Assembly: GCA_039180865.1 (NCBI GenBank)
Contig: JBCDCZ010000004.1
Span: forward strand, 1-51,461
Length of the DNA stretch: 51,461 nt
Direction: 5' to 3'
From: JBCDCU01 sp039180865
GTDB lineage: Bacteria; Pseudomonadota; Alphaproteobacteria; Rhizobiales; JACESI01
Part shown: positions 17,484 through 25,846 of the stretch, piece by piece
How positions within the stretch are numbered: the first letter of the stretch is position 1
Layout of the letters: each line of letters opens with the position of its first letter
The notes under the pieces: generated by a model
Database searches by the model: none
Seen by the model: only the letters and a program-made list of their open reading frames with translations
What the model was told of the DNA's origin: nothing
Made by a program: the position numbers and the translations under genes

Positions 17484-17574
17484 CGCGACAGAAGAATTTA
17501 ACGAATACTCAGTTGGATAGAATTCGAGGCTTAATCAAAGAATTGAAAGACAAACTCTCGTAATCACAAGAAAG

Positions 17575-18954
17575 CTATGCGGCATCTGCAACAATAACGC
17601 GGTTGCGGCCGGAGTTCTTAGCTTTGTACAGGCCGAGATCGGCCCGTTTCAACATCAGTTCCGGAGTATCGCCCACTCCATGGAAACAAGATATCCCAAT
17701 GCTTGTCGTGATGTGGACCGTTTGTCCATCACTGCTGATCCGGAAGGGTTCGCGCGCGACAACTTCGCGGATCCGTTCCGCCACACTGGTTGCAAGCGTC
17801 CGATCCGTTTCCGGCATGATAACGACGAACTCTTCACCACCAAGCCGACAGGCAAGATCGATGCGGCGCAGATTGTCCGAAAGCCGCTCAACAAATTCGA
17901 CGAGTACGTCATCGCCGCCGTCATGGCCATGAAGGTCATTCACCGATTTGAAATGATCGATGTCGAGGACAAGCAAGGAAAGAGGCGTGTTCTTCTCGCC
18001 TGCAATCTTCACATGATTTGCAAGATAGGTTTGAAGGTATCGGCGGTTGTAAAGACCGGTCAGCGGGTCCTTGATCGCCAATTCCATTGTCGTTTGCACG
18101 CTTTCGCGCAGATAATCCGTATACCGTTCCCGGCGCAACTGGGTCATTGCGCGGGCTAACAGCTCATTCGGTTCAATAGGCCGCGTGACGTAGTCGTTCA
18201 CGCCAAGATCCAGCGCTTTCGAAAGCCGCGCCTCATTGGTTTCATCCGAAACTGCGAGAAGCGGAAGGTTTCGCGTCAACTGGTGGGCGCGAAGTTCTGA
18301 GCAAAGTCTCAAGCCGTCGTAATCGGCTATATCAAGATTAACGATTGCAAGGGTTGGATTCTTTTCTATCGCAAGATCGACGACCCGGCGCGCACCCTGT
18401 TCAATGACGACACGGTAACCGGCTCTCATCAGAATATCGCGCATCCGCTTTGCCGAGGATTCGCGATCATCGGCGATCAAGACAAGGTCAGATGCGCTCG
18501 GTGATGCAAAGACACGCTTATAGAGGATTTCAAGCTGCACATCCTGCGCCGTCGCCGCGCGCATCCGCAACTCGTCGACAAGAAGCTTCAACCTAAGGAG
18601 ACTTTTGACACGGGCTAAAAGCGCGACATCCGACACAGGTTTTGTCAGAAAGTCGTCGGCCCCGGCCTCAAGCCCTTCAACCCGATCGCGTGCTGCATCA
18701 AGGGCAGTCACAAGGACCACGGGAATATGAAGGGTATCGGCATCGGACTTCAAAATGCGACAAACCTCAAATCCCGAAAGATTGGGCATCATGACATCGA
18801 GCAGAACAAGGTCGCATCCACCGGCCTTGCACACCTCAATGGCAGCATGGCCATTGTCGACAACGGTTACCTGGTAGTATTCAGCCGTTAGCTTAGCCTC
18901 GAGGAGCCTGGCGTTAACCGGTAGATCGTCTACGACAAGGATACGCGCCGTCAT
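17575..18954 (-). CDS. pleD: PleD-type response regulator diguanylate cyclase
   Basis: Makes c-di-GMP from GTP under phosphorylation control; in Caulobacter PleD acts at the developing cell pole. 459 residues in the PleD order REC-REC-GGDEF. The first receiver has DD at 9-10, phospho-acceptor D53 (LLDVMMPNLSG) and K105 (TKP). The second receiver (about 155-270) is the adaptor type. The cyclase domain has DPLTGLYNRRY, the active GGEEF at 372-376, and the RxxD inhibitory site R363-RI-D366, so product inhibition is expected. ATG start, 28 bases after divK on the same strand, which is the classical divK-pleD operon. It ends towards the bidirectional terminator shared with rpmG. Confidence 0.97.
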   Translation of the reverse strand: MTARILVVDDLPVNARLLEAKLTAEYYQVTVVDNGHAAIEVCKAGGCDLVLLDVMMPNLSGFEVCRILKSDADTLHIPVVLVTALDAARDRVEGLEAGADDFLTKPVSDVALLARVKSLLRLKLLVDELRMRAATAQDVQLEILYKRVFASPSASDLVLIADDRESSAKRMRDILMRAGYRVVIEQGARRVVDLAIEKNPTLAIVNLDIADYDGLRLCSELRAHQLTRNLPLLAVSDETNEARLSKALDLGVNDYVTRPIEPNELLARAMTQLRRERYTDYLRESVQTTMELAIKDPLTGLYNRRYLQTYLANHVKIAGEKNTPLSLLVLDIDHFKSVNDLHGHDGGDDVLVEFVERLSDNLRRIDLACRLGGEEFVVIMPETDRTLATSVAERIREVVAREPFRISSDGQTVHITTSIGISCFHGVGDTPELMLKRADLGLYKAKNSGRNRVIVADAA

Positions 18955-18982
18955 GGTCGATTACTCACCCAACAAAAGCCAA

Positions 18983-19357
18983 TTACGAGGCACCACCGAG
19001 ATAAGAGCGGATTGTCTCAAGAAAATTCGCAACGGAGATCGGTTTCGATATGTAGGCTTCACAGCCACCTTGCCGGATACGTTCCTCATCACCCTTCATG
19101 GCAAACGCTGTCACCGCAATTACGGGAATGTGTTGAAGGGCAGGATCCTCTTTCAACCATTTGGTAACATCAAGTCCTGAAACTTCCGGAAGCTGGATGT
19201 CCATAAGTACAAGATCCGGCATGTGTTCGCGTGCAAGATCAACCGCTTCAAGACCGTTTCCGGTCTCGATCGTCTCATAGCCCTGCGTATGAAGAAGGTC
19301 GTGAAAGAGCTTCATATTCAACTCGTTATCTTCCACGATAAGAATTTTTTTCGCCAT
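18983..19357 (-). CDS. divK: DivK single-domain response regulator
   Basis: A 124-residue stand-alone receiver that in alphaproteobacteria relays DivJ/PleC phosphorylation to DivL and thereby lowers CtrA activity. Visible: acidic pair ED at 9-10, phospho-acceptor D53 in LMDIQLPEVSG, T83, and K105 in SKP. There is no output domain. It is first in the divK-pleD operon. No TTAA-N7-TTAA CtrA box was found in the 128 bases upstream, where only a lone TTAA occurs at 19414. Confidence 0.96.
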   Translation of the reverse strand: MAKKILIVEDNELNMKLFHDLLHTQGYETIETGNGLEAVDLAREHMPDLVLMDIQLPEVSGLDVTKWLKEDPALQHIPVIAVTAFAMKGDEERIRQGGCEAYISKPISVANFLETIRSYLGGAS

Positions 19358-19485
19358 GTCGCGGTACGCCCGCCTCTTCAGCCGTTACAAGAATACTGAT
19401 ATGGGATGATAGGTTAATTTCCTTTCCCAAAGGCAAACAAAGCCGTGAAGACCAACAATCTTTCCCTGCATTTGGAAACGGAGCT

Positions 19486-19764
19486 ATGATAACACGCGAC
19501 AAAGCTGAGGCCGCAGCCTTGCTGGCACTGCAACACATCGCCTCCTCCGAAACGCTGCTTACCCGCTTTTTGGATATATCGGGACTGACCCCGGAAACGG
19601 TGCGGCAGGCAGCAAGCGACCCGGCTTTTCTCGCGGCAGCCTTCGATTTTCTTCGAGAAGATGACGCCGAATGCGGAGCTTTCGCCGCCAATCAAAACCT
19701 GTCTGTTCAGGAACTCGAAGCAATCAGTCACATTCTGAGTGGTGGGCGGTCCTATGACAATTGA
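19486..19764 (+). CDS. DUF3572 family protein
   Basis: A 92-residue, mainly helical protein of the alphaproteobacterial family DUF3572, function unknown. The pattern ALLALQHIASSETLLTRFLDISGL, then AASDPAFLAAAFDFLREDDA, then FAANQNLSVQELEAI is typical. In rhizobia the family is regularly found next to divK, transcribed away from it, as here. It has no membrane segment or cysteine pair. It is followed by an 11-base overlap with the HAD-like gene. Confidence 0.9.
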   Translation: MITRDKAEAAALLALQHIASSETLLTRFLDISGLTPETVRQAASDPAFLAAAFDFLREDDAECGAFAANQNLSVQELEAISHILSGGRSYDN

Positions 19765-20395
19765 CCCGGCCGAGGCCGTTTCACATCACGTTGAGCGAGG
19801 ACGGCCACTGATAATCTGCGATGTCGATGAAGTGGTTCTTCACTTTGTCAGTCCCTTCGAGACCTTTCTCAAAGACCATGGCGCCCTGCTGAACAAAACC
19901 TCATTCAAGATCGGTGGCAATATCATCGATGTCGACAGCGGGAACGCTTATTCAAACCACGATGCAAGTGAATTCGTGGCGCGCTTTCATCGCAGTTATA
20001 TTGACCGTCAGCCGCCTGTTGACGAGGCCGTCGAGCACCTTGATCGCTTGAGCGGCGATTTTCAGATCGTCTTTCTGACGAATGTTCCGGATGACCTCGG
20101 GATCCGCCGTGCCGCACATCTCCAATCACTCGGCTTGGATTTTCCGGTTCTCGCCAATAGCGGTTCCAAGGCTGAAACCGTTGCCGCTCTATCGTCAAAA
20201 GCCAGCGCACCAGCTGTCTTTATCGATGATCTTCCGCCTCACCATTTCATGGTGAAGACAGCCGTACCAAGCATTCACTGCATCCATTTCATGGCCGACG
20301 AAACATTCCGCCGCCTTGCGGAATTTGACGATAATCTCGTTACGCGCACGGAAAGCTGGCAGGATATCTCTGCTGCCTGTCTGAAGATTTTGTGA
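19754..20395 (+). CDS. HAD-like hydrolase family protein
   Basis: A 213-residue protein with the four haloacid-dehalogenase motifs: I as IICDVDEVV (DxD at about 17-19), II as IVFLTNVPDD (T), III as SGSKAETV (K), and IV as FIDDLPPHH (DD). A phosphatase-like activity is therefore possible; the substrate is unknown and no subfamily was recognised. I chose the ATG at 19754, preceded by gggcggt, rather than the in-frame GTG five codons upstream, which has no ribosome-binding site. Either start overlaps the DUF3572 gene, indicating cotranslation. The stop codon abuts the stop of the convergent EAL-like gene with no gap. Confidence 0.8.
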   Translation: MTIDPAEAVSHHVERGRPLIICDVDEVVLHFVSPFETFLKDHGALLNKTSFKIGGNIIDVDSGNAYSNHDASEFVARFHRSYIDRQPPVDEAVEHLDRLSGDFQIVFLTNVPDDLGIRRAAHLQSLGLDFPVLANSGSKAETVAALSSKASAPAVFIDDLPPHHFMVKTAVPSIHCIHFMADETFRRLAEFDDNLVTRTESWQDISAACLKIL

Positions 20396-21985
20396 TCACG
20401 CAGCCCGCTGAGCCGCGCCGTCGGCCCCATCTTCGCCATCGCGTTGAACCGGTCTGGTAACAGACAGGAATACATCGATCGGAAGTGCTGGTCCGATTTC
20501 ATCGCCCGCGCCAAAGGCGAAGCCGGTTCGCGATGCAATCTCGACAGCCGTTACATCGTAAAGGCCAGTTGCGATTGTCGGAATCTGCAACTGCTCTCCC
20601 ATGTCGATGACGATTTCAGTCGACCAAACAAGACCGTCTTCTGTGCGAGGCAGGCTTTCAAAGTTGCAGACGAGCCGATGATAAGGCCACGACCACATCT
20701 CCGACATCAGGGAAAACCGGACGCTTGCACAATCGATCGCGAGCATCGACCCGGCAGTCGCTAATTGTTCGAGCGGTTTGTAGAGTTTCGGGTCCGCCTG
20801 TTTGCCTTCAGGCCAACGCAGTTCAAAAATGATGTTCTCGTAATCGATCTCTTTAAGGCACTGGACCAGTTTCTCACGCCGGGTATCATCGACCACAGTT
20901 TTCGCATCAAGCGGCATGACGAGATAGAACCGGCGCCGCTTTCGGGCGAAGGAGCCGATTTGCTCCCAGGCTTGGGCTAAGATCTCCTCACAATTGGGGG
21001 AATAGTCCGGAATGTGGTCGAAAATGGAAAGGTCGTATTTGACGATCGCTCCAATCAGAAGTCCAGATTCAAGATTGATCATCGGCTGGTACTTGATCTC
21101 GAACATATCACGCGCATTTGCCGCCATCCGACGCTCAAGCCGTTGCTGCAGGTTTCGCCGATACCGCTTGATTATGACCGTAACACCCCAGATCGTGGCG
21201 AGAATCGCGAGGCTGATACCGACGATAATGACGAGCGAACGTCGCAACTCACCGCCCCATTGGCGCGCTGCGGTATTATCCAGAACAAGCGTCAATGATA
21301 TCGGAAATCGGTTACTCGGTTTATCGAGAACGAATGTACTGTCGGAAAAACCGCCGGAAATCGAATTGCCTGTGAGCGTGTACCAAAGGCCACCACGCGG
21401 CAGAACAACATCAATCTGAGCGTAATCGATAATGAACTCCGGCATCAGGATGTTGTTGAAATGCTTGGTTGACATGACAGAGAACGCCCTGCGATCGCTG
21501 CGTCCACGTTTGACCAGAACAGGAACCGACCGGCCCTTTATCCGCAACTCGGCAAATTGCGGCTGCGAGTCCCGAGCGTCCGACGCCTCTGGAAAGACCA
21601 GCCCGTCAAGGTCGAGACGACCGACCTGACAGGCTATTTTGCCATCGGGTGCGACGACCCCCATGGCCTCAACCGCATTGCTTGTCGCGATAAACTCGGC
21701 GAGCCTTCGCAAATCAGCACCGCGACAGGAACCATTTGTTCGGTGGAGATAGTCATCCATCTTGTGTTCGGTTTCGCTGAGAGCTCCCTCAGCTTCAGCA
21801 AGCAGGAAATCAGCGACACGCGCTGCTTCCTCTCGCACCGTTGTGTATCCGGTACGAACGGTTTCCGCATAAGCCAGTAAGACCGGAAGCAACATCACTC
21901 CGATCACTTTGACAATCGAACTACGGGTTGCCTTGCTCAAACCCGCTGGCGCCGCTGGCATCTGGAAACGTTTCATGAAAGTCAT
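20396..21985 (-). CDS. CSS-motif membrane protein with degenerate EAL domain
   Basis: A 529-residue inner-membrane protein. Two membrane segments (about 24-40 and 251-273) flank a periplasmic domain with two cysteines (C87 in NGSC, C119 in IACQ), matching CSS-motif sensor domains whose cysteine redox state controls the EAL output. The EAL domain (about 290-510) is recognisable by KYQPMINLESG, but the catalytic triad reads GAI (312-314), the asparagine strand reads VMPLDA, and no DDFGTG or KID motif survives. It is therefore unlikely to cleave c-di-GMP, though it may still bind nucleotide or protein. It directly follows an intact paralogue on the same strand. The ribosome-binding site is weak and the ATG could be residue 1 or 4. 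Confidence 0.88.
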   Translation of the reverse strand: MTFMKRFQMPAAPAGLSKATRSSIVKVIGVMLLPVLLAYAETVRTGYTTVREEAARVADFLLAEAEGALSETEHKMDDYLHRTNGSCRGADLRRLAEFIATSNAVEAMGVVAPDGKIACQVGRLDLDGLVFPEASDARDSQPQFAELRIKGRSVPVLVKRGRSDRRAFSVMSTKHFNNILMPEFIIDYAQIDVVLPRGGLWYTLTGNSISGGFSDSTFVLDKPSNRFPISLTLVLDNTAARQWGGELRRSLVIIVGISLAILATIWGVTVIIKRYRRNLQQRLERRMAANARDMFEIKYQPMINLESGLLIGAIVKYDLSIFDHIPDYSPNCEEILAQAWEQIGSFARKRRRFYLVMPLDAKTVVDDTRREKLVQCLKEIDYENIIFELRWPEGKQADPKLYKPLEQLATAGSMLAIDCASVRFSLMSEMWSWPYHRLVCNFESLPRTEDGLVWSTEIVIDMGEQLQIPTIATGLYDVTAVEIASRTGFAFGAGDEIGPALPIDVFLSVTRPVQRDGEDGADGAAQRAA

Positions 21986-22007
21986 GACAAAAAGATCGCG
22001 TAAACGG

Positions 22008-22022
22008 GTAAAGAAGCCTTAA
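22008..22022 (-). promoter_or_regulatory. Near-consensus CtrA-type box upstream of the degenerate EAL gene
   Basis: Plus strand GTAA-N7-TTAA (22008-22011 and 22019-22022), seven of eight positions of TTAA-N7-TTAA. It lies 23-37 bases ahead of the minus-strand start codon at 21985. Single short motifs can occur by chance; a perfect box before the sister gene makes this one more plausible. Confidence 0.4.
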
Positions 22023-22067
22023 AGATCCATGGGCCCCTGTCCAGAAGGCATCAGCGGTCGCGTCCCA

Positions 22068-23705
22068 TCATGCAGCGGCATCAGCACGAAATTGTGCGTT
22101 GAGACTGGCACGCCGACGTTCCTCTGGATTTTGCGAAACCGGCATCATCTTCTCAATCAAACGTTTGTACTTTTCGTAAGGAAGCGGCTTCGCAAAGAGG
22201 AATCCCTGCGCAAGCTTTACGCCCTTCTCCCGCAGGTATTGGACCTGGCGGGGATCTTCCACACCTTCTGCAACAACTTCCAATTCGAGCCCTTCGGCCA
22301 GGCTGATGAGACTGTCGACGATTGGGGCTGACAACGAATCCGTCCCGATGGCATCAACGAACAACTTATCGATCTTGATGATGTCGAAACCGAGTTGTTG
22401 GAGATAGGCAAGGCCGCCATGACCTGTGCCGGCATCATCGAGCGCGACCCTGCAACCGAACTCGCGCATGGTTTTCATAACAACGCGCGCGCGCTCAATA
22501 TCCGTCAAAGGTTGCCGCTCAGTCACTTCGAAGATCAGCTGGTCCAGCTTTATGTGTGTCCCGCCAAAGATGGACTTGATATCCTCGACGATGTCGAGGT
22601 TTTCGAAATGATCATCGAAGAGGTTGATTCCGATTTTGAGCGCCGGACGTTTTTCGTGAAGATCGCTCATTTCCTCGGCAACCTTTTCCATCAGCGCACG
22701 CGTCATGGGTATGGCGAGACCGGTTGCCTCTGCAAGGCCGATGAAGCTTCCGGGGGATAGAACCTGACCATCAGGCTTCTGCCAGCGGATCAGGACTTCG
22801 CAGCCTGCAAGCTCCCCCGTTTCGATGTTCAGTGTCGGCTGATAGTAGGGAATGAATTCACCGTTCTCGATGCCCTCTTCAATTTCGTTTGCCCGCCCGC
22901 GTTTCCGGCGCAGGAAAGAAATGACAAAACCAACCAAGACGAGGAAGAGTGCCGCAGCACCGATCATCAAGTTCCTGTAAAGCCCCGAAAAGTCATCCCA
23001 GACAACATTGAACGGTGCCAGGACCGCCACCCGATATGGATATTTGGGCGAAGTGACTGTGACGGAGAATGTGCGCCTGTCGAACGGTAAAACCGCGCGG
23101 GCGGTCCTCTGGGACGGCGCCATATAAAGCATTGTCCCATCACTCATCGTGACAAGCGCAACGCCTTTGCCGCGCATGCGTTCTGGAATCACATCATCGG
23201 CAAGTGCTTCACCGGGCAGAAACGCCACAAGGCGATTGCCCGATGCAAGAGGCCAAGAAATCATAATCTGGTTTTCCTGGCTTCCAGATCGTCTGACCAA
23301 CTGAAGATTACCTTTGTGTTCCGCGTTCGCGATTCCGGCAGCGAGATACTCAAAAGTTTCGCCTTCACCGTACTGATTACAAACCATTTTTTGGTTGCGA
23401 TCGACGATGCCGATCTCACGAACCACAAACTGAGCGGAAACTGCACGCCGCATCGCTGCAAGATCCAATGGATCACAACTTGCCACGCCAAGCAGGGCGA
23501 ACTCCGAAAGGATCTGCATGGCCCGGCTAACATTCGCATCAGCACGTTTCACCATTGTCGCGGCAATGGACTGCACCAATTCATCACCGCGGTTCTGCGC
23601 GTTGCCATTAAGACCAAAATGGACAGCAAAGATCGGCACCACGGCGAAGAAGAGCCCGCCGAGGACGACAATCGTTCGAAAGAGCTTGCGCTTCTTGATC
23701 TTCAT
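22068..23705 (-). CDS. CSS-motif EAL-domain c-di-GMP phosphodiesterase
   Basis: A 545-residue inner-membrane enzyme predicted to linearise c-di-GMP to pGpG. Membrane segments at about 7-29 and 244-264 enclose a periplasmic CSS-type domain with C77 (GVASCD) and C109 (MVCN). These two cysteines probably form a disulfide sensed by the periplasmic redox machinery. The EAL domain is complete: E303 in EVLIRW, N361 in IGINL, E393 in FEVTER, D423-D424 in LDDAGTG, K444 in KIDK and E480 in VVAEGVE. The C-terminus is basic. A perfect CtrA-type box lies 43-57 bases before the ATG. The sister gene downstream is 82 bases away with its own start. Confidence 0.94.
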   Translation of the reverse strand: MKIKKRKLFRTIVVLGGLFFAVVPIFAVHFGLNGNAQNRGDELVQSIAATMVKRADANVSRAMQILSEFALLGVASCDPLDLAAMRRAVSAQFVVREIGIVDRNQKMVCNQYGEGETFEYLAAGIANAEHKGNLQLVRRSGSQENQIMISWPLASGNRLVAFLPGEALADDVIPERMRGKGVALVTMSDGTMLYMAPSQRTARAVLPFDRRTFSVTVTSPKYPYRVAVLAPFNVVWDDFSGLYRNLMIGAAALFLVLVGFVISFLRRKRGRANEIEEGIENGEFIPYYQPTLNIETGELAGCEVLIRWQKPDGQVLSPGSFIGLAEATGLAIPMTRALMEKVAEEMSDLHEKRPALKIGINLFDDHFENLDIVEDIKSIFGGTHIKLDQLIFEVTERQPLTDIERARVVMKTMREFGCRVALDDAGTGHGGLAYLQQLGFDIIKIDKLFVDAIGTDSLSAPIVDSLISLAEGLELEVVAEGVEDPRQVQYLREKGVKLAQGFLFAKPLPYEKYKRLIEKMMPVSQNPEERRRASLNAQFRADAAA

Positions 23706-23747
23706 ATCGTGTGCGTTCCAGAGTGGGACGACGATAGAAGGTCGCGG

Positions 23748-23762
23748 TTAAAGCCGCATTAA
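23748..23762 (-). promoter_or_regulatory. Perfect CtrA-type box TTAA-N7-TTAA
   Basis: TTAA (23748-23751), seven bases, TTAA (23759-23762), matching the established full CtrA recognition sequence. It is centred about 50 bases upstream of the EAL gene's start codon, a distance compatible with overlap of the -35 region. It lies in the non-coding gap after aspS. Confidence 0.65.
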
Positions 23763-23796
23763 GCGCGCAGAGGAGGCTATTCAGCGCGGAGCCGGG

Positions 23797-23820
23797 CGGA
23801 TTTGGTCACACCCAAATCCG
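23797..23820. repeat. Inverted repeat between aspS and the EAL gene
   Basis: CGGATTTGG (23797-23805), loop TCACAC, CCAAATCCG (23812-23820): nine perfect pairs, 20 bases beyond the aspS stop. No T tract follows on either strand, so it is not a standard terminator; it may mark a transcript end or an operator. Confidence 0.6.
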
Positions 23821-23840
23821 GGTATTGCTCAAAAGAACAT

Positions 23841-25622
23841 CTATTCCTGTATGTTGAGCATGATCGAAAGTTCCCGCAATTGTTGATTTGTTGCGGGGCT
23901 CGGTGCACCCATCATCAAGTCCTGGGCCTGCTGGTTCATCGGGAAAAGCGTCACTTCTCGCAAGTTCTGCGCACCACATAAAAGCATCACGATGCGATCA
24001 ATACCGGCAGCCATACCCCCATGCGGCGGAGCACCGTATTGGAACGCCCGATACATACCTCCGAAACGCTCTTCCAGAACACTTTCCTCGTAACCGGCAA
24101 TGGCGAAGGCTTTTTTCATGACCTCGGTCTGGTGGTTACGGATCGCGCCTGAACCGATTTCATATCCATTGCAAACCACATCGTACTGGTATGCGCCGAT
24201 TGTGAGCGGGTCGTCGTTCTCCAGTGCCTCAAGCCCACCGGCCGGCATTGAAAACGGGTTGTGGTTGAAGTCGACCTTCTTTTCATCCTCGTTCCACTCA
24301 TACATCGGAAAATCGACAATCCAGCAAAGGGCAAAACGTTCGGTGTCGATCAGGTCGAGTTCACCCGCCGCCCGCGTTCGCGCGGCACCGGCGAAGCTCG
24401 CAAATTTGTCGGGATCGCCTGCCGCAAAAAAGACGGCGTCGCCCGCATCAAGGCCAAGCTGATTGCGGATCGCTTCCGTTCGCTCCTGTCCGATATTCTT
24501 CGCGATCGGTCCGGCACCTTCAATCGCATCGCCCTCAGCGCGGAAGAAGATGTATCCCAAACCCGGCTGTCCTTCGCCCTGGGCCCAGGAGTTCATCCGG
24601 TCGCAGAATGCACGGCTTCCGCCGCCCGGGGCAGGGATCGCCCAAACCTCATTCTTGGGATCCGCGTCCAGCATTCCAGCAAAAATCTTGAACCCGGAAC
24701 CCCGGAAATGATCGCTCACAGCCTGCATTTCGATCGGGTTTCGAAGATCTGGCTTATCGGAACCATATTTCGAAATCGCCTCTTTGTATCCAATCCGTGG
24801 GAACACATCGGTCACCTGCTTACCCTCGGCGAACTCTTCAAAGACACCGCGAATGATCGGCTCCATTGTCGTCAACACGTCTTCCTGCGTGACAAAACTC
24901 ATTTCGACATCAAGCTGATAGAATTCACCCGGCAGACGATCGGCGCGCGGGTCTTCATCACGGAAGCAGGGTGCGATCTGAAAGTACCGATCGAAGCCCG
25001 ACATCATGATCAACTGTTTAAACTGCTGCGGAGCCTGCGGCAGCGCATAGAAATTGCCAGGATGAACGCGGGATGGCACGAGAAAGTCGCGTGCCCCCTC
25101 AGGCGAGGACGCCGTTAAAATCGGCGTTTGAAACTCGGTAAAGCCCGCCTCACCCATCCGGTTTCTCATGGACCCGATGATTTCACTGCGTTTCACAATA
25201 TTCGCGTGAAGGGTATCACGACGAAGATCAAGGAAACGGTTCCGAAGCCGCGTATCTTCCGGATAGTCCAGTTCGCCGAAAACCGGGAGCGGAAGTTCCA
25301 GGGACGATCCGAGGATTTCCATTTCAGTACAGAAAACTTCAATCTCACCAGTCGCGAGCGCTGGGTTGATCGCTGCCTCATCACGTTTCTTGACCCGGCC
25401 GTCGACGCGAATACACCATTCCGACCGGACCGTTTCAGCAAGCGAAAAGGCTGCCGAATCGGGATCAGCCACTACCTGCGTAACGCCATAATGATCGCGC
25501 AGGTCGATAAAAAGAACCCCACCATGATCGCGGACCCGGTGAACCCAGCCCGATAGGCGAACTGTGTCATCCGCGTTGTCAGCCCTGAGGGCGCCGCAGG
25601 AATGGCTTCTGTAGCGATGCAT
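23841..25622 (-). CDS. aspS: Aspartate--tRNA ligase
   Basis: Charges tRNA-Asp, and in many alphaproteobacteria without AsnRS also tRNA-Asn, for later amidation. 593 residues from MHRYRSHSCG, the conserved start in this group; the 17 upstream in-frame residues are dropped. Order: anticodon-binding OB fold (VRLSGWVHRVRDHGGVLFID), then the class II catalytic core with motif 2 (CFRDEDPRADRLPGEFYQ) and motif 3 (GMAAGIDRIVMLL). Between them lies the bacterial GAD-type insertion, and near the end TLFPMNQQAQDLMMGAP. Whether it is discriminating cannot be read from the sequence alone. It is divergent from rnd. Confidence 0.97.
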   Translation of the reverse strand: MHRYRSHSCGALRADNADDTVRLSGWVHRVRDHGGVLFIDLRDHYGVTQVVADPDSAAFSLAETVRSEWCIRVDGRVKKRDEAAINPALATGEIEVFCTEMEILGSSLELPLPVFGELDYPEDTRLRNRFLDLRRDTLHANIVKRSEIIGSMRNRMGEAGFTEFQTPILTASSPEGARDFLVPSRVHPGNFYALPQAPQQFKQLIMMSGFDRYFQIAPCFRDEDPRADRLPGEFYQLDVEMSFVTQEDVLTTMEPIIRGVFEEFAEGKQVTDVFPRIGYKEAISKYGSDKPDLRNPIEMQAVSDHFRGSGFKIFAGMLDADPKNEVWAIPAPGGGSRAFCDRMNSWAQGEGQPGLGYIFFRAEGDAIEGAGPIAKNIGQERTEAIRNQLGLDAGDAVFFAAGDPDKFASFAGAARTRAAGELDLIDTERFALCWIVDFPMYEWNEDEKKVDFNHNPFSMPAGGLEALENDDPLTIGAYQYDVVCNGYEIGSGAIRNHQTEVMKKAFAIAGYEESVLEERFGGMYRAFQYGAPPHGGMAAGIDRIVMLLCGAQNLREVTLFPMNQQAQDLMMGAPSPATNQQLRELSIMLNIQE

Positions 25623-25846
25623 GAAAATGTCCCGGTAGGTCTTAGGAAGGTTGATGATATTTCGCCGTCTCACGGCTGCGGCTCAGGTGCACTCAGCGGC
25701 GCGATTTGTCAAGGGAACCGGGTGTTTTATCGAGGACGCGTTCAAAGTATTCCGATTGTGGGAAAACCAACTCAGTCACGAGATAAGTTTACCGCCGTTA
25801 CGGTAAGGACCGCGACAACGCGCCCATTATCGTCTATATCTTTCCA

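Larger units (their letters stand above)
17237..17574. other. 338-base convergent intergenic region between rpmG and pleD
   Basis: No gene was recognised. The region holds the rpmG terminator, a second larger hairpin sharing the same GGTCGG core, and an AT-rich 10-base-pair palindrome, listed separately. The remaining sequence is AT-rich and featureless. Both flanking genes end here, so no promoter is expected. Confidence 0.65.

Noticed and set aside
20396..21985. Calling the degenerate EAL gene a pseudogene
   Set aside because: The frame is full length with intact signal, membrane and CSS features and no stop or frameshift; loss of catalytic residues alone does not make it a pseudogene.
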